A DNA stretch of 64,000 nucleotides from Ostrinia nubilalis (taxonomy: Eukaryota > Arthropoda > Insecta > Lepidoptera > Crambidae). The notes beneath the pieces were generated by a model, which saw only the letters and a list, made by a program, of their open reading frames with translations, did not search any database and was not told the origin of the DNA. The stretch lies in NCBI RefSeq assembly GCF_963855985.1, contig NC_087096.1, positions 4,960,001-5,024,000 on the forward strand. The letters run 5' to 3'. A program made the position numbers and the translations under genes. Positions 36,619-49,879 of this stretch are shown here, one piece after another. The stretch's first letter is position 1. Each line of letters starts with the position of its first letter.

Positions 36619-38120
36619 GAGTGATTTTATGATTGTCATAGCTATGAGTGATTTTAACTCGATTCGCTATTCGAGACACGTTAGCACTTATTATACTGAA
36701 TATTGTCGGTTGCAAGAATACTGTATTATCTAGTTTCTGGAAACAGTAAATTAAATCTTAAACTTCATTATTATCATAATTCCAACTTCAAAATCCTGGA
36801 ATCCTTAGGAGTGTAATACTTAGGAGAATGGCGAACAGACAAGGGAAAATTATATTAACAAGAAACATTAACATAAATCGAAAACAAATATTTTTTGGCT
36901 ATTAAAAAAATAAGTGCTCTTCTCGTCAAGAAAAATATTACAAAGATGAAGGTTTCAGAACAAAGAAATCATAGTCCGTATTAGTGCGAGCAAATAGTCC
37001 TAATCCACGCTAAGCTCAAGAAAAATAACGTCCTATTTTTACAACAAAAATAGAACCGATTTGTAAGTATTTAGAAAATGTACCTATGAAAAACAATCAC
37101 ACATCTAGATTAGGCAACAATCATCAAACTACTTAACGTATCATAATGATACATAACACCTACAAAATGATATAGAAATTCCTTTTACAGAAGTCAGCTG
37201 AGAAATAATGAGCATTTAATACCGCCGCATGGGAAATCTGGCACCCTTGGACTCGGAAACAAATTATATCAAAGGAAGTAAGGAAATTTTATCCAGTTTT
37301 TCCTTCTGGAAAATATAATGAAATTAATTTCGCCGATTTATCTCTCAATGAAGATTATCAAGTACAGGAAAACGGACGGAATTCAAACATTTACGTGTTC
37401 TATGATTAATTTCTTCAGAAAGATCTCAATTTTATTACATTTTAAATTTAAGTTAGATTCGCTTAAAATTGTGGATATCATTTTGACAGACGATTGAAAA
37501 GATTTCGAAACCAGAAATGTAAAAAAATCTTTGAGCAGATAAGGGAAAGAGATCTCTTCATAAGCTAAATATTTTACAGTAGAATCTTTTAGTCCCTCAA
37601 TGCAAGAAAAAATAATCATAAGAGTTTAGCTCAGACCATTCGTACTTCAATGCGTTCTGCAAGTTTGCAATTTGCAATTGAAGCAACGTGGTCCGGATAA
37701 TATATCATTGAATAACTCGCATTCACGTTAACAGACAAATTAGCATCTAGAGTCTAGACTGACAATATTGACAATCAATTTTTAGTTCTAGTAATGTGGA
37801 CTGATAGTGTGACGAAGTGGGGAAGGAACTTTCGCAAGGAAATAAAATAATAACGTTTAACTTCAATTTCTAAACGTAATATACAAATAGCTAGGTATCG
37901 AAAATTACCGCAGTGGATTTTGACAGAGAATGTGCCTCGTTGGAAGTTATGAAGAAACTTTAAAAAATTTAAAGATAATAACAAAAGATAAGTTCTTACA
38001 TAATATTTAAAAAATATAGTTTAATAGATGACAATTTGAAAGTTGGATCATGAAAAGGATTTAATGTTACATCTAGTCAGGAAATTGGTCTGTATTGTGT
38101 GTTACCGCAAAAAGGCTTCA
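36619..38120. other. Intergenic, no gene seen
   Basis: AT-rich; two minus-strand frames (37383-37619, 37775-37984) without motif. Confidence 0.45.
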
Positions 38121-38303
38121 GTGTGCCTACCATGAGTTTACGTTAGGTGAGCTCGCTAGCGAATACGTCAAAAAATTATATGAAGATTTTATTTCTTGAA
38201 AGTAGCCGCTAGGGGCGCTGCACAATATGTCATACATTTAAATGTCAATTTTTTACGCAGTCGCTAGCGAACACACCTAACGTAAACTCATGGTAGGCAC
38301 ACA
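38121..38303. repeat. Palindromic MITE, family A, well-preserved copy
   Basis: Outer arms GTGTGCCTACCATGAGTTTA and TAAACTCATGGTAGGCACAC, then a second inverted pair TCGCTAGCGAA / TCGCTAGCGAA, around a core with CCGCTAGGGGCGCTG. A degraded relative is at 9838-9998. Confidence 0.8.
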
Positions 38304-38501
38304 GTAAACTGTGAGACATAACTCAGCTTGTGGTAAATTCAACGGCGTATGTTAAATTAAGTACTTTGTTTGCAATGCTACTTGGAAATATGAAAGAAAC
38401 TTATATAGATTTTTGCTATAAAGAACTACTTTTTAGACTTCTATCATTATTAGGTAACTGATTTAGGTTCAAAATAAGTTACCTAAGTTTCTAGACTTTA
38501 A

Positions 38502-38769
38502 AAAATTATAATAAAAAAAACTTTTTTTAAAAACAAGCTTTATCCTGAAATGCAGTTGTACTAAAACGAAAAAAATAATTGTATGCTAGGTTCAAAGAAT
38601 TTCGAAAGCTTGTATCGCGCATGTAATTTATTTCTCTTTTTTTCTGTTTGCGCTACAAGCTTTCGAATTTCTTTGAACCTAGCATACAATTATTTTTTTC
38701 GTTTTAGTACAACTGCATTTCAGGATAAAGCTTGTTTTTAAAAAAAGTTTTTTTTATTATAATTTTATT
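38502..38769. repeat. Foldback with about 115-bp near-perfect arms
   Basis: Left arm (about 38502-38621) and right arm (about 38650-38769) match inversely almost base for base, e.g. CTTTATCCTGAAATGCAGTT and AACTGCATTTCAGGATAAAG. The spacer is only about 30-50 bp. No target duplication could be read with certainty because the flanks are A/T-rich. Confidence 0.8.
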
Positions 38770-38815
38770 TTACACTTTTTAGTTGTAACTATCTCAATAT
38801 CTGGACCTGGTCATC

Positions 38816-39079
38816 ATTTAGCTTAAAAGTGCTCGGGAAGTCGAATCCAACGAACCCAAACTCGATAAGTTTCCGCCGTTTCGTTTAGGAGTTCCTATGG
38901 CCACCTCCTGACTCCATCATCAGACCAGCTCAATGGTACCATAATATTGCATTGTCATCGTACTTACATAAGTATACCAAATTTCAGCTCAATCGGTTGA
39001 GGAGAACTGGTCTTAAATTCAGTTGCAAGATTTGTCCCACACATACTAACAAGTGAAGTCAATATAAAGCTTGTAAAAA
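38816..39079 (+). repeat. Dispersed retroposon-like repeat
   Basis: Words GACTCCATCATCAGACCAGC, CAAATTTCAGCTCAATCGGT and an A-rich end near 39070 fit a widespread lepidopteran repeat tail. Class not fixed. Confidence 0.5.
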
Positions 39080-40679
39080 AAAGCACGCCGTCGACCACCG
39101 ACCGCCGCCGTCAACAACATGGTGTGCACAAGCACTTACAAGTAAAACAATAGATGTATTTTAACCGTCCCAATTCCCAGAAAATCTGTTCACCTCCTGA
39201 AACTGGAAGAGATGTTGCTTCTTTAGAAATACGACCGGGATTTGTTCAAAGAATGGTTCAGTTTAGGATTGTTGTATTTGTGACATTTATAATTTAACAA
39301 TTGAAAATAATGACTGCCTTAAGTGCAGCGCCAAGGGAATCATGTCCCTTAGATATAAAATTGTTTTTCTATCCCCTATCTATTTTTTCCATTTTAATGC
39401 GTTTATTTTCTGTTTTAGCTCTAAGTGCGCGCCAGTTTTTAGGTGTAAGTACCAATACAAAATCACTTAATACTCCTTTATTATCCGATACAAGGGCAAT
39501 ATAATCTCAATTTCCCAACACGATAAAGTTCCGCAAGTTCGCAACACCGTTCCCTTTGTCCGTCCATCACCTGATAAATTCAATATCGACTTAAAACGGC
39601 TTGATAAACGTCCGTGAATTGCGAATCAACGGGAATCGTTGCCCATTTCGGCGGTGTTTGGAAAATTGAAAAATAAAACAGGATAACGCACAGGGGCGCC
39701 GAAAACGGTTTAGCTAAAGAGCTATTTATAAAAGTGACCGGTTCCGTTTGCTGAGCGTTTTCTTTGACAGCAGCTCACAAAGGGAGCGGAGCGAGCGGAG
39801 CGCTTTGAACGCTCGCTTGAAACAACGCTTGGTGTCGTTTTAGTGAACATGCTGTGTTATGTTCGAGTGATAATTGCTTCACGACCTTGTTGTGGTACTT
39901 CTAACTTTATGGCAGAGCTGGTGCTAATTATTAAACAGAAATTTTAATAACCTTATTTCATTTTATTGGCTTCATCTTACGTAAAATTATCACTAAAATG
40001 CAATGAAATTTAATAACTTTTTGCTTATTAATCTAAACACAATGGTGTCTATAAAATATCTAGTCCATATTTTTTGCCTAATAAATATTATTTAGTAAGT
40101 TAAATTGATATTGCTACATAAAGAGTATCGCGAATTTAGATTTTACCCTCAAAATACCCAGTTTGGAGCTCACCTTATTAAAGAACTGATGAACTGTTAA
40201 TATAAATCCGTCTCGAGTTTAATAAAGTAAGAAACGTTACCTCCAATACAGAGGGATTGCCAATTTCCTCAGCAATTACTCAATCGGATCTTAACTTTTG
40301 AGATAAATAATTTATGGGATTACCAGCAGTCGAAGCCTGGGCTTGATTTTGCCCTCAGCTAATTCAGTTGTCAGTTGTCAGACGTCAAACATTGATTAAT
40401 AAAATATACACACTTTAGGTACTTTATAAAATACCTGCTGGGTATTTTTAACTTTCCTTTTTTGTTTTTTTTTTTCTAAAAGCAGAATAAAGTTCACTTA
40501 GATATGGTTTTATTTGCCCAAAATTCCTATCTTTGCATATATTTTTATTGTTTTCAATCATAATATTAGCACAAAAAAGTTCACATTTGAAGAAGTCCAT
40601 TATTAGGTACATCTATTTTAGCCTTAACATTATCTTCATATTTTTTTAACAATTTACACTCTCGCTCTTTCAACATAAA
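39080..40679. other. Intergenic, no gene seen
   Basis: Short GAGCGGAGCGAGCGGAGCGC word near 39784; otherwise AT-rich with chance frames. Confidence 0.45.
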
Positions 40680-41468
40680 GGATAGTGCCAGGGTCTGGAC
40701 CAAGTGCTGCCCAGAATCAACCCATAGTGCATTTTGTTCCTCAGACCAATATTAATGTATTAACCGAAGCGCACTGCAATCTATCCCTGGAGTTAAGAGA
40801 AAAAAAGAGTTTTGTTTTGAAATATTTACATACAAAATATCATCGATGTATACGTACTACGCATAAGATTTCGCGATTTTGGCATTAAATAACACTCGCT
40901 ATGTTGAACTTAACCATACTGCATCCGTACACCTTACTTTAGTGCGACTTAGACATTCTTTATAAGCGATCTAGCGCTGTTGCAATAGTTTGGTTACTTG
41001 ACAGAAATCATTATTTCCAAAATGAATCAAGAAGTTTTAGTTCTCTATCCTTGCGAAAAATCAATTTATTGGTGTATTACAATCGATTATTGAAGTTATT
41101 GTAAGCTAAAACTTCTTGCTCTATCTTGGAAATAATTAATTTCGGTCAACTAACCAAACTACTGCAACAGCGCTTGATCGCTTATAAATAATGTCGAAGG
41201 CGTACTAAAGTAAGGTGTACGGATGCAGTATGGTTAAGTTCAACATAACGAGTGTTATTTAATGCCAAAATCGCGAAATCTTATGCGTAGTAGGTATACA
41301 TCGATGATATTTTGTATGTAAATAATTCCAAACAAAACTCTTTTTTTCTCTTAACTCCAGGGATAGATTTCAGTGCGCTCCGGTTTACAAATTAGTATTG
41401 GCCTGAGGAGAGTAGTTTCATTCTGGGCAGCACTTGGTCCAACTTCCATACATGGATTGGCACTGTCC
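40680..41468. repeat. Large foldback (789 bp, arms about 370 bp)
   Basis: Arms 40680-41050 and 41098-41468 pair through nearly their whole length, for example CACCTTACTTTAGTGCG with CGTACTAAAGTAAGGTG. Outer ends are GG(A)(T/C)AGTGCC and its inverse. The centre is a short unpaired stretch near 41075. Arms differ at scattered positions, so the structure is not an assembly artefact of one read. No transposase is encoded. Confidence 0.85.
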
Positions 41469-41988
41469 TTTTCATCTTCATTTATGTTTTTGTTTAAAAA
41501 TCCACAATAGTGCACGAAATTATAATTTTGAATCGTTGTAGACACTTTTTCGTTATCTCTCTTAAAGGTACTTAGCAAATACGTCACTCCCCCGTTTTTA
41601 CCACAATTTTATTCACATTGTCTTTTCCTTATATTTATCGAAATTTTCTCGGTGGCCTGGACATTCTCCGCCCCACACTCCTTGATTTACAACAATCTCT
41701 TTTATAATGCGAAATAAAACCAAATTTATGCCGCGGAAAAACTGTTCTTTTGGCTATAAGAGTAGGGGATGAAATGGCCTGAGCTTTATCAAGAAAGAAA
41801 CAAGACATTAGTATGTCAAGTGAGATTTAAAGTATTTGCTTTGTTATCTGTGACTGTATTAAGTAGGAAGTTAACGAAATAATTAAAGAGTAATTACTTA
41901 TACTCGTACATCAATACAATGTTTACAAAAAGGTTGTTGAAATGGCCCATAAAAGGAATATAATTTGCTTATTATCGGGGAGATGGTT
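41469..41988. other. Intergenic, no gene seen
   Basis: Nothing recognised. Confidence 0.35.
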
Positions 41989-42116
41989 GAAGGCTGGGTT
42001 GTACCATCTTACTTTAGCTTTAATAAACGTCAAAAATCTGTTAAGCTCCATATAAAAAGCACCGGTTATCGTTATAGTTACGGTCAAAGTTAGATGGCAC
42101 CACCAACTCAGCTTAA
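41989..42116. repeat. MITE family C, copy 4
   Basis: GAAGGCTGGGTTGTACCATC to CCAACTCAGCTTAA, with AACGTCAAAAATCTGTTAAG and CACCGGTTATCGTTATAG inside. Confidence 0.8.
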
Positions 42117-43631
42117 ATATGTTGTAATCTTGTTCAGTTGTTTTTTTTTTCTTATGCAACTGAGTGTACTCCTTATTCGGGAATGTAATACAGTATTTTC
42201 AGGTTGATAAGGTTCATTTCTTAAACCGCAAGACCGGGATATACTCGTACATATAAATAACGTGAACAAACAACTATACTAAACGTAATATTAGCAAAAA
42301 GTAGACTAGGTAGTTGATATAATAATTGTGTAAATACATCCAAAAGTCGTGAGGTTGCTGATAAATCACAGACGAAGACGAACAAAAATAAACCAACGGA
42401 ACAGGTATTATAAGTAAAATTAATGGTAAAAGTTACTAAAAAGCTCGATATTTTTTATTCAAATCAGCAAACGGACTGTTGTATTTCTCGTAATATCTCT
42501 TCACAGGTCTATCTCCAACTTGTTTCTTCATCACAAGGGTCTCCAGTTCTTCTACTAATACTATTGTGGCAGGGCTGGAAGATAAAGAATTTTATCTCTA
42601 AGATTGAACTTAGCACTCATCAATTCAAGTACCTAGCTAAAGATCTGTCGCCCCATCAAAGTAGGCCTTATGTAAGTATACTTAGTGCAGACTTTGATCT
42701 CAAAACCAGTGTTTATTTCTTTATAGTATGTATTATGGTATTTGTTTTTGACATTAAAAAGGAATTAGATTTGTTGATCTATTCCTTTTTACCGAACCAA
42801 ATAACATTGGTATTAATTTCTGGTATTAGAAAGAAATATGTAGATTAAAACCAGATTCAAACAAAATTCTTCACATTAATTTCAGATTGGTTTTGTTCAA
42901 TCCTTAGATCAAGAACAGGTTTTAAACTTTAGAGTGTAGAATGTAGATTCATACTTAATCAATAGAAATTCAAATAGGAACAGAATTCATACTATGCTAG
43001 AATTTGGAGCGTCACTCTTCACATGTATGAAAGTTACTATAGTCTAACGCAGTGCGCATCGTGAAATAATTACACTTAATGATTAATGTGATCTGGACCC
43101 AAAATTATATAATTTGAAACTGCATCTCGAGCGTATAATCAATTTCGCATACCAGTTGCTTAATATCTCTGGAATTGTTTTCAACGAGATTGTTTTCTAA
43201 ATTGCCTTCTACTGTGGCAAACAAATCCTGGGAGATCTCAAATATATCCGAAAATATTTCAACTGTGAAAGATTCGACGCAAAAAGGTTGGCTGATAAAA
43301 GAACGGTTTTCGTGAAGATTTGAAAACCTTTCTTTCAAAACAAAAGTAATTTGAAATACGAAATAATACTTCTTTATGAATTGACTGATTAAATTTAAAT
43401 TGTAGAGCTCACATTAAACTTTCATCTATTGAATTACTAGGCTCGTATTTCAAAAGATCGCTCAAAAAATTATTCAATTTCGAGTCTTATAGTTCTAAAG
43501 TAAATACATAAATATTTAATTTTGTCCTAAACAGATTCAACCAATGAGAACTGAGAAATATTTTTTAGTGTGACCCTGTACAGTCCGCGTACTCATCTTG
43601 ATGAGTGCAATTGCGATAGTCCTCCTACCAC
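42117..43631. other. Intergenic, no gene seen
   Basis: The 141-codon frame at 42423-42848 has no domain, no codon bias and low complexity; I read it as chance. Confidence 0.4.
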
Positions 43632-43720
43632 TTTAGCGCTCACCAGTTGGTGCCACTGTCTTCGCTACTAGCAAGTGACAGGACCTTACTCTACAGTGGC
43701 GCTAACTGGTGAGCGCTAAA
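43632..43720. repeat. Short inverted repeat (27-bp arms)
   Basis: TTTAGCGCTCACCAGTTGGT at 43632 and ACTGGTGAGCGCTAAA at 43705 face each other across CTTCGCTACTAGCAAGTGAC. Likely a small MITE or its core. Confidence 0.6.
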
Positions 43721-44689
43721 ACGATAGCCCTCATTGGAATAAGGTTGTGTTGTCATGTTAAGTTTTTGGCCACTTTGGGTGTCACGAACTATTTGATGCT
43801 GACTGTACAAATAACCTGTGTAAAGGTTAAAAGATAGTATATTAATAATTTCAGACGAATATTTAAATGTGTGAAAGCGCTTTTGAAAAGTCTTCTTACA
43901 GAGAAATTAAAAGACCTTTATAACTTTTATGACTAACCTTATTCGCACCATGTTCATGTGGTCTAAGAAAGTAATGGTGTCATTAAATGTCGCCAAAATA
44001 CTCGGAAACAGGATCTGAAAAGAATAAATAATTTAATAAACTTCATATAAATTAAACATAACCCTCCTGCTGGCGTAGTTGGGTTAAAAAATTTGGGACT
44101 AGCTTGATGGTTTACATAATAAAACAATAAGGAATAGGTATACAATTGTAGTTGTATAATTATCGAAAGACTAACGAAAAGTAAGCAGGTAATCATTAAA
44201 ATTAAAATAAATGAAAATCTAATTTTACTTGGAATGATTCACTTTTAACACTTTAAACTACAAGTTAAGTAACTAAATAATCTGTTTGATACTTATTTAC
44301 GACATATCTGACTTTCTTAGAAAGAGTCAGTGTTGAAAGTTTCAAGAAAAAACCATAGAAGTAATATTTTAGACAAAATTCACAGGATATAATCTCTCAA
44401 ACCATCGAAGTAGGTATGTTATTGCAATAAAATAAGTAGATGTACGAGTACTTCAATTCAACACGTAGGCACATACCTTTTAACTTACTTTTTCATCTTT
44501 ATCGCTATTAGATGTCTAAATTAGTTTAAGATAAGTGTAATAACAACTTTATATGAGACTGTTTTATCCGATCTGCCTCCGTTTGGACTTACTGATATCA
44601 TTTAGCAATACATTGATTGACTCTAACATGTTTGAAAAGGCTATCACCAGATTAAAGTTACTATTCGTTCGTTAGTTCTTTCGTTTCAG
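43721..44689. other. Intergenic, no gene seen
   Basis: Contains one copy of the AACCCTCCTGCTGGCGTAGT motif (44059) that recurs at 16253 and 54229. Confidence 0.4.
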
Positions 44690-45060
44690 CCGAAAGACGT
44701 CCACTGCTGAACAAAGGCCTTCCCCAAGGTTTTCTTTATAGACCGGTCCTGCGCAGCGCGCATCCTGGCACCTCCCGCGACCTTCAACAGATCGTTGGTC
44801 CACCTAGTGGCAGGCCTGTCCACACTACGTCTTCCGGCTCGTGGTTGCCACTCGACCGCGGCCATCAGCTTTACGAGCTATGTGCCCCGCCCACTGTCAC
44901 TTGATTTTAGCGATTCTGCGGGCTATGTCAGTCACTTTGGTTCTCCTGCGGATCTCCTCATTTCTGATTCGATCACGCAGTGAAACTCCGAGCATAGCAC
45001 GCTCCATCGCCCTTTGGGTAAACTTGAGCCTTCTTATGAGGCCCATAGTAAGCGAAAGAC
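44690..45060 (-). pseudogene. RTE-type LINE reverse transcriptase C-terminal part, broken
   Basis: The longest RTE piece in the window. On the minus strand from 45060: MGLIRRLKFTQRAMERAML, LRDRIRNEEIRRRTKV, then a stop where the family has Trp (IAKIK-stop-QWAGHIAR), a frameshift near GRG, the TRWTNDLLKVAG region and the QQWTSFG end at about 44690. It also shows the normal, non-inverted order of the segments that are flipped at 2656-2885. Confidence 0.8.
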
Positions 45061-48000
45061 TTAATTCATTGCAGGAATTTTATTTTCCTATGCTTTTCCC
45101 TTTATCAGTGAACGTTATCAGAGTACACTGTGCGAAGCTAATACTATCCGATGTCGACCGCCTCACTTAACGTCATAAAAATGTACGTGCACTATTCGCC
45201 GGTAAAATATCAGAAAAATACCATGTAGAGAACCAACGCCGTTTCCACAGAAACTGTTTTCTTCATCGTACGTGCCGTACTGGTTTATTTCTGATGTTAA
45301 TCCGATTTTATTTGTGTTTTACGACCTCATAGTTGCCATTTTAACGATACCAAAACCTGGCTTCTGAAATAACTTTATTATGCCATTGACTTATTTTAAA
45401 CGAACGCGGATAATTCCTGAGCGTTCGCGTTTTATTGCGCAGTTACTGAGACAATTGCATCGTTGCACAAAGTTTAATAATTGGTTATGTTACGGTTAAA
45501 ATTAGATCAGTTTTTTTAGCATTCATTACCAAGTTCTGTATGTTTTATCAATTAGATTTTTTCAAGTTACTTAAAATTCTGTATGCTGTTTGAAAAGATC
45601 AAATCCTACTTATTGCTCTCTACATACTATGAGTAGTATCCAAAAATCTTAAAGAAACTACGTACCTAATACACTAAAAAAAAAGTGAATTGTTTAGTTG
45701 AAAAGACAAAATATATGCTACCTTTACTTACTGATCTGTTGAAGTCGGGGTCTTTAATATTACTAAGTAGGTATAAAATTATTACACATTACTATGTTAA
45801 TGTAACAAATAGTAGGTATTCAAAATCTGTACTAGTTTGGCATACCTTACATTACAACCTTAGCTTTCTCACTCACTGGGAAGTGAACTGCTTATTTGCA
45901 CCTATCACGTTAACAATGAAGTTGAGTTACAGAGTCAGTATTGGGTTACACTTGACCATTGTTGTGTGACAAAGCCAGGGAAACTTATGTCTTGGACAGG
46001 ATTGGAGGTAACTTGACCAAACAAAACATTCGTATAACTTAGTTTCAAGTGCTGTTACAACTAAGTACCTACCAGGTCCTCATAACTAATAACTTATTAT
46101 ATCTAATCATGACGTCACTAGACATTGACATATTTATTTAATGAGCTGTCAAAACATGACTCAATATTTTTGTCAAGTCATGTTTTGTTTTTTCAAAAAG
46201 TACCCAAGGGCTTGAAGTTACTTGTTAATGGTGTCAACTAGACTGCCGATTGAAACAGCCTATTTCATTGATAAGACTGTATATTTCTTTGTGAAACAAG
46301 ATAGTAGTATTTTTTATAACATACTTGTACCTCGGAATATCTTAAACGAAACTAAACCCGTATTATCTGGGGAGAAATATATTTTCTCCCTGTATTTCGC
46401 TGACAGCTGACACCTGCGCCGTCCAGACATGTCCCGGCACTTAAGTCCCGACAAATACAAACATGTCCCGGGAGTGCACCTGCGAAATCACTATGTAGGG
46501 GTATTGACTGCGAAAACCAAATCTATTAGCTTAGAGTAAAGATAAGAGATGAAGCTAAACATTGTGGCATCTTATCTAGTAAGATAACATAATCACTATG
46601 ATACTGTAAGTTATATCGATTATGTCAACGTGATATCGTGAACTCTGTTAGTTTATAAATTAACGCGTGAGATTGTAAACTAATTTAGAGAAACATGATT
46701 GAAAAGTGGGTTGAATCCTAATGAGTCGAAACTCTTGTGATTTTAGACGAAAGTTATTTGTCGTACTGTTAAAAATCAAATTTAAATTTTTGACAATTTT
46801 ATCGAAGCCGATTGAGCTTGAAGCAATGTCCAATATAGGTACAAGTATTGTTTGTCAAGGTACATTATTGCAACATATTTTTGCAAAACTGAATTTAATA
46901 GAGAGCAGGCACAGAAAAAAATTTCTATTCATAGAAAAAAAAAGATTGATCCGTTAAAAAGGACGTTTAGTTTCGTAAGTACCTGAAGGTGTATTTTGAA
47001 CCACTAGAATGAGATCGCATACGCAATTACACAAAGCTTATTGAAATTCGTAGAAATTCGCTAGTGAATTTGAATTCTAACGCTTTCAAAATATGTCTCC
47101 CGCGCCTAAAACGTGATGACGTGTTGATCCGGGGGATTGGACACCATTCGGTGACTATGGCTGAATAAACCCATGACCTAAATAAAATGGCCGGGCTTTT
47201 TACGAGTCTGTTTGTCTTTCTGTAAAAAAGGAAGTAGGAATAGAATGTTAGTGCCTTGATAATTTCGAGCGAGAGATCGGAATGAATTTGATAATATCAA
47301 AAAAATATCAGGATTACTGTATTAGGATAATATTATTTTCGTAGACCATCATTCATTCATTTCCAAAATTCCAAGCTGTCAAATTCATGAGTAAAAACTA
47401 GTAATGGTGTATTTCAATAAGTAGGTTACTTAAGTAAAGTTTTTTAGCTCTCTATTGATACACTGATTACTTTCATCATAATCATCACCAGGTGATTAGG
47501 TGCCCACTGTAGAAGGAACGGGCCTCTTTAATTTTAAATGGAGGATTTTCAGCCTATACTCACCGAGCTAGCCACCTGTGTGAAATGATGGGGAACCTAT
47601 TGTTTTAAAAATCTGAATTTTAGGTCTTAGGAATCTTAGGTCTCGATTTTCATTACTTCATCGTGGCTCTACCATAAAAGCGCGCTTTCAAAGAAATCCA
47701 ACGCTTGACTAAGAACTTCCTATTTGGAACTATAGAGTCATTTGCAATTTCGGAATTCCCCAAGACGACGGCAAATCAACCTTGCTCTGTGGTATCTTAT
47801 ACAATTGCAATAACTGCTATTTTGCAACCAAAATGTATACTCCGATGTGCTCGACTTTAGGTACGTATTATTTGAATTGCGAGTGATTATCTCCAGAACT
47901 CCAATAATAACAATATAGGGGTATAGTCACCAATAAGTTCGGGGTATCTCTCCTTACAGACGTTGTAATGAGAGCTAACTTGAAGTTTATAGGTACTGAA

Positions 48001-48224
48001 AGTTCTAGAATTCTAGAACTTGGTGCTACAATTCGGTTGGTCTTGAGAGATATAGCTAAAGGATATGACATGAAATTTTAGGAATTCCTACATGGAATTT
48101 CCATTCGGAGCTTAATATTATTCACAGATAAGTCTCGTGAATGGCATATTAAATAGCACTCAACTATTCATTTGACGTGATCTTACAATACAGTGTGCTG
48201 CCCCTTATGGGGCATCATTTGAAC
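45061..48224. other. Intergenic, no gene seen
   Basis: AT-rich; a 15-bp hairpin (AAAACATGACT with its inverse) at about 46150-46187. No coding island or known repeat recognised in 3 kb. Confidence 0.4.
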
Positions 48225-48335
48225 CCGATCCAGTTTGAACTGTTATCAGTTGTTCATGTTCATGGCTTGCTAGCTCACATACTGGACTTAAACTCCCGCT
48301 GTGATATCGGGTTCAAATCCTGCTGGGAGCAAAAC
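48225..48335 (+). repeat. Possible decayed tRNA-derived SINE
   Basis: A B-box-like GGTTCAAATCC at 48311-48321 lies about 30 bp behind GGCTTGCTAGCTCA, reminiscent of an A box. No cloverleaf can be drawn with confidence and no tail is visible. Confidence 0.3.
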
Positions 48336-48947
48336 TGTTATTTATGATGAGTAGGTACGAGCAATTCAATCATACTTACTCGTTACATTTTATGTGTATT
48401 CAACAAATAACCCTCATTGCTGCACTCAGTCAAAATTCACTGCGTATTGCATTAAAATATGCCCATTATTTTTCAAAAGGATAAAAGTTCTTCAATAGAC
48501 CATTTCAGCCCAAGTCATTATCATTTTAAATATCGGGAGTTCTACAAAACCCAACTGAAAATCATAGTGCATTTCTGCGGAAGAAAGAGCATCATTAAAA
48601 GCTGCCGGCGCACAATAATGACGATCATCAGATGTATATTGAAGCCATAGTGTCTACCTCTATAGCTTTATACTGACGGGGTTGAAACTTGAGGGATTTG
48701 TATTAATGAAATTTTTACTTTAAATTTCGACATTGAAGTTTGATAACTTTCACAAATAAGTATATAATAAGTAAAACATTCACAAAATAAGTATTAAAAT
48801 TCTATATTCTTGGATACAAACAATTTATTAAAAACATTTAGAGCCATTCAAGCCCTGGGATTGATGAACTAAAACATGATCTAGATTTGTTGACAGAATG
48901 AGCTAGATTTGTCACTTGAAAGTGGTACTGTTTCAGAAGGAATTAGA
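48336..48947. other. Intergenic, no gene seen
   Basis: Nothing recognised. Confidence 0.35.
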
Positions 48948-48992
48948 AACCCTGACCTTTCGCTTGCACCCGGCAAGCTAAAGGTCAGGGTT
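48948..48992. other. Short strong hairpin
   Basis: CCCTGACCTTTCGCTTG pairs with CAAGCTAAAGGTCAGGG (16 of 17 pairs) across a 7-nt loop. Isolated, GC-rich relative to surroundings. Too short for a usual microRNA precursor; a MITE remnant or structured RNA element is possible. Confidence 0.55.
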
Positions 48993-49879
48993 AGACTATT
49001 CCTACTGACATCTCAACTAGGTTAGTAGGTACCTAATTTGATAAGCCTGTTTCAATTTTCAAGTATTTTGTTACCCATTTTCTATTTTTTTATTGCTATA
49101 GATTTGAAATCAATGCTCGAATAACGTCATTTCGATCAACCTTCGCAAAGCCAAAAAAAGTTATGATTCTTCCTTAAAAAGCTTAAAATTATTTTGTCAA
49201 AGAAGTCAAGGAGAAATGTTTAGAGTATACATTGTTTATAGGTGTATTAAAATTTATCCGTAATTTACACTTAAAATTATTTACAACTCTGAAATACAAC
49301 GTTTGCAGCTACGTTACAATTTTACGTAAATTAACCAGGTCTGATGCATCCAAGCAAAATATACACGAATGGAAATTCAGCTCGTGTCATGCCTGCAGGC
49401 CAGAAATCCTCAACATTTGGGTCGCACTCCAATTTACTGAAGTAGGTACAAATTGAAGCAAATCTTATCATTGGTTTCGATTTGTACACGGGGTTGAACG
49501 TATCTTGAAAAAAGTCGCACGATTACACTAACTAGATTGATGGAGAAGTACATACTCGTACTTATTTTACTCATACGAATTTGATGAGGAGAGTGTGTAC
49601 GGTAGACATCATGCTGCAATGTCGCATATCCTTAAGACCTTCAACTTAGTGTATGACTGTATGTAGACCTCCCGTTTGATGGACAGATGATCTGGTAAGC
49701 GCGGGAAGCATCTGGAACTGGATGCATGTAGCGTAGGATCTGTCGTAGAAATTCTCAGGAGAGGATTTTGACCAGAGTGGACGTCTTTTGGATCAAACGA
49801 ACGAACTGTTTGTATCTTGATCTTATCAATTACTGTATTTAAGACGTTTATTGGTTGAAATGAAGGAACTTTTGGTATT
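48993..49879. other. Intergenic, no gene seen
   Basis: Chance frames only. Confidence 0.35.

Noticed and set aside
42423..42848. 141-codon open frame
   Set aside because: No recognisable domain, low-complexity composition and no splice or regulatory context; consistent with chance.
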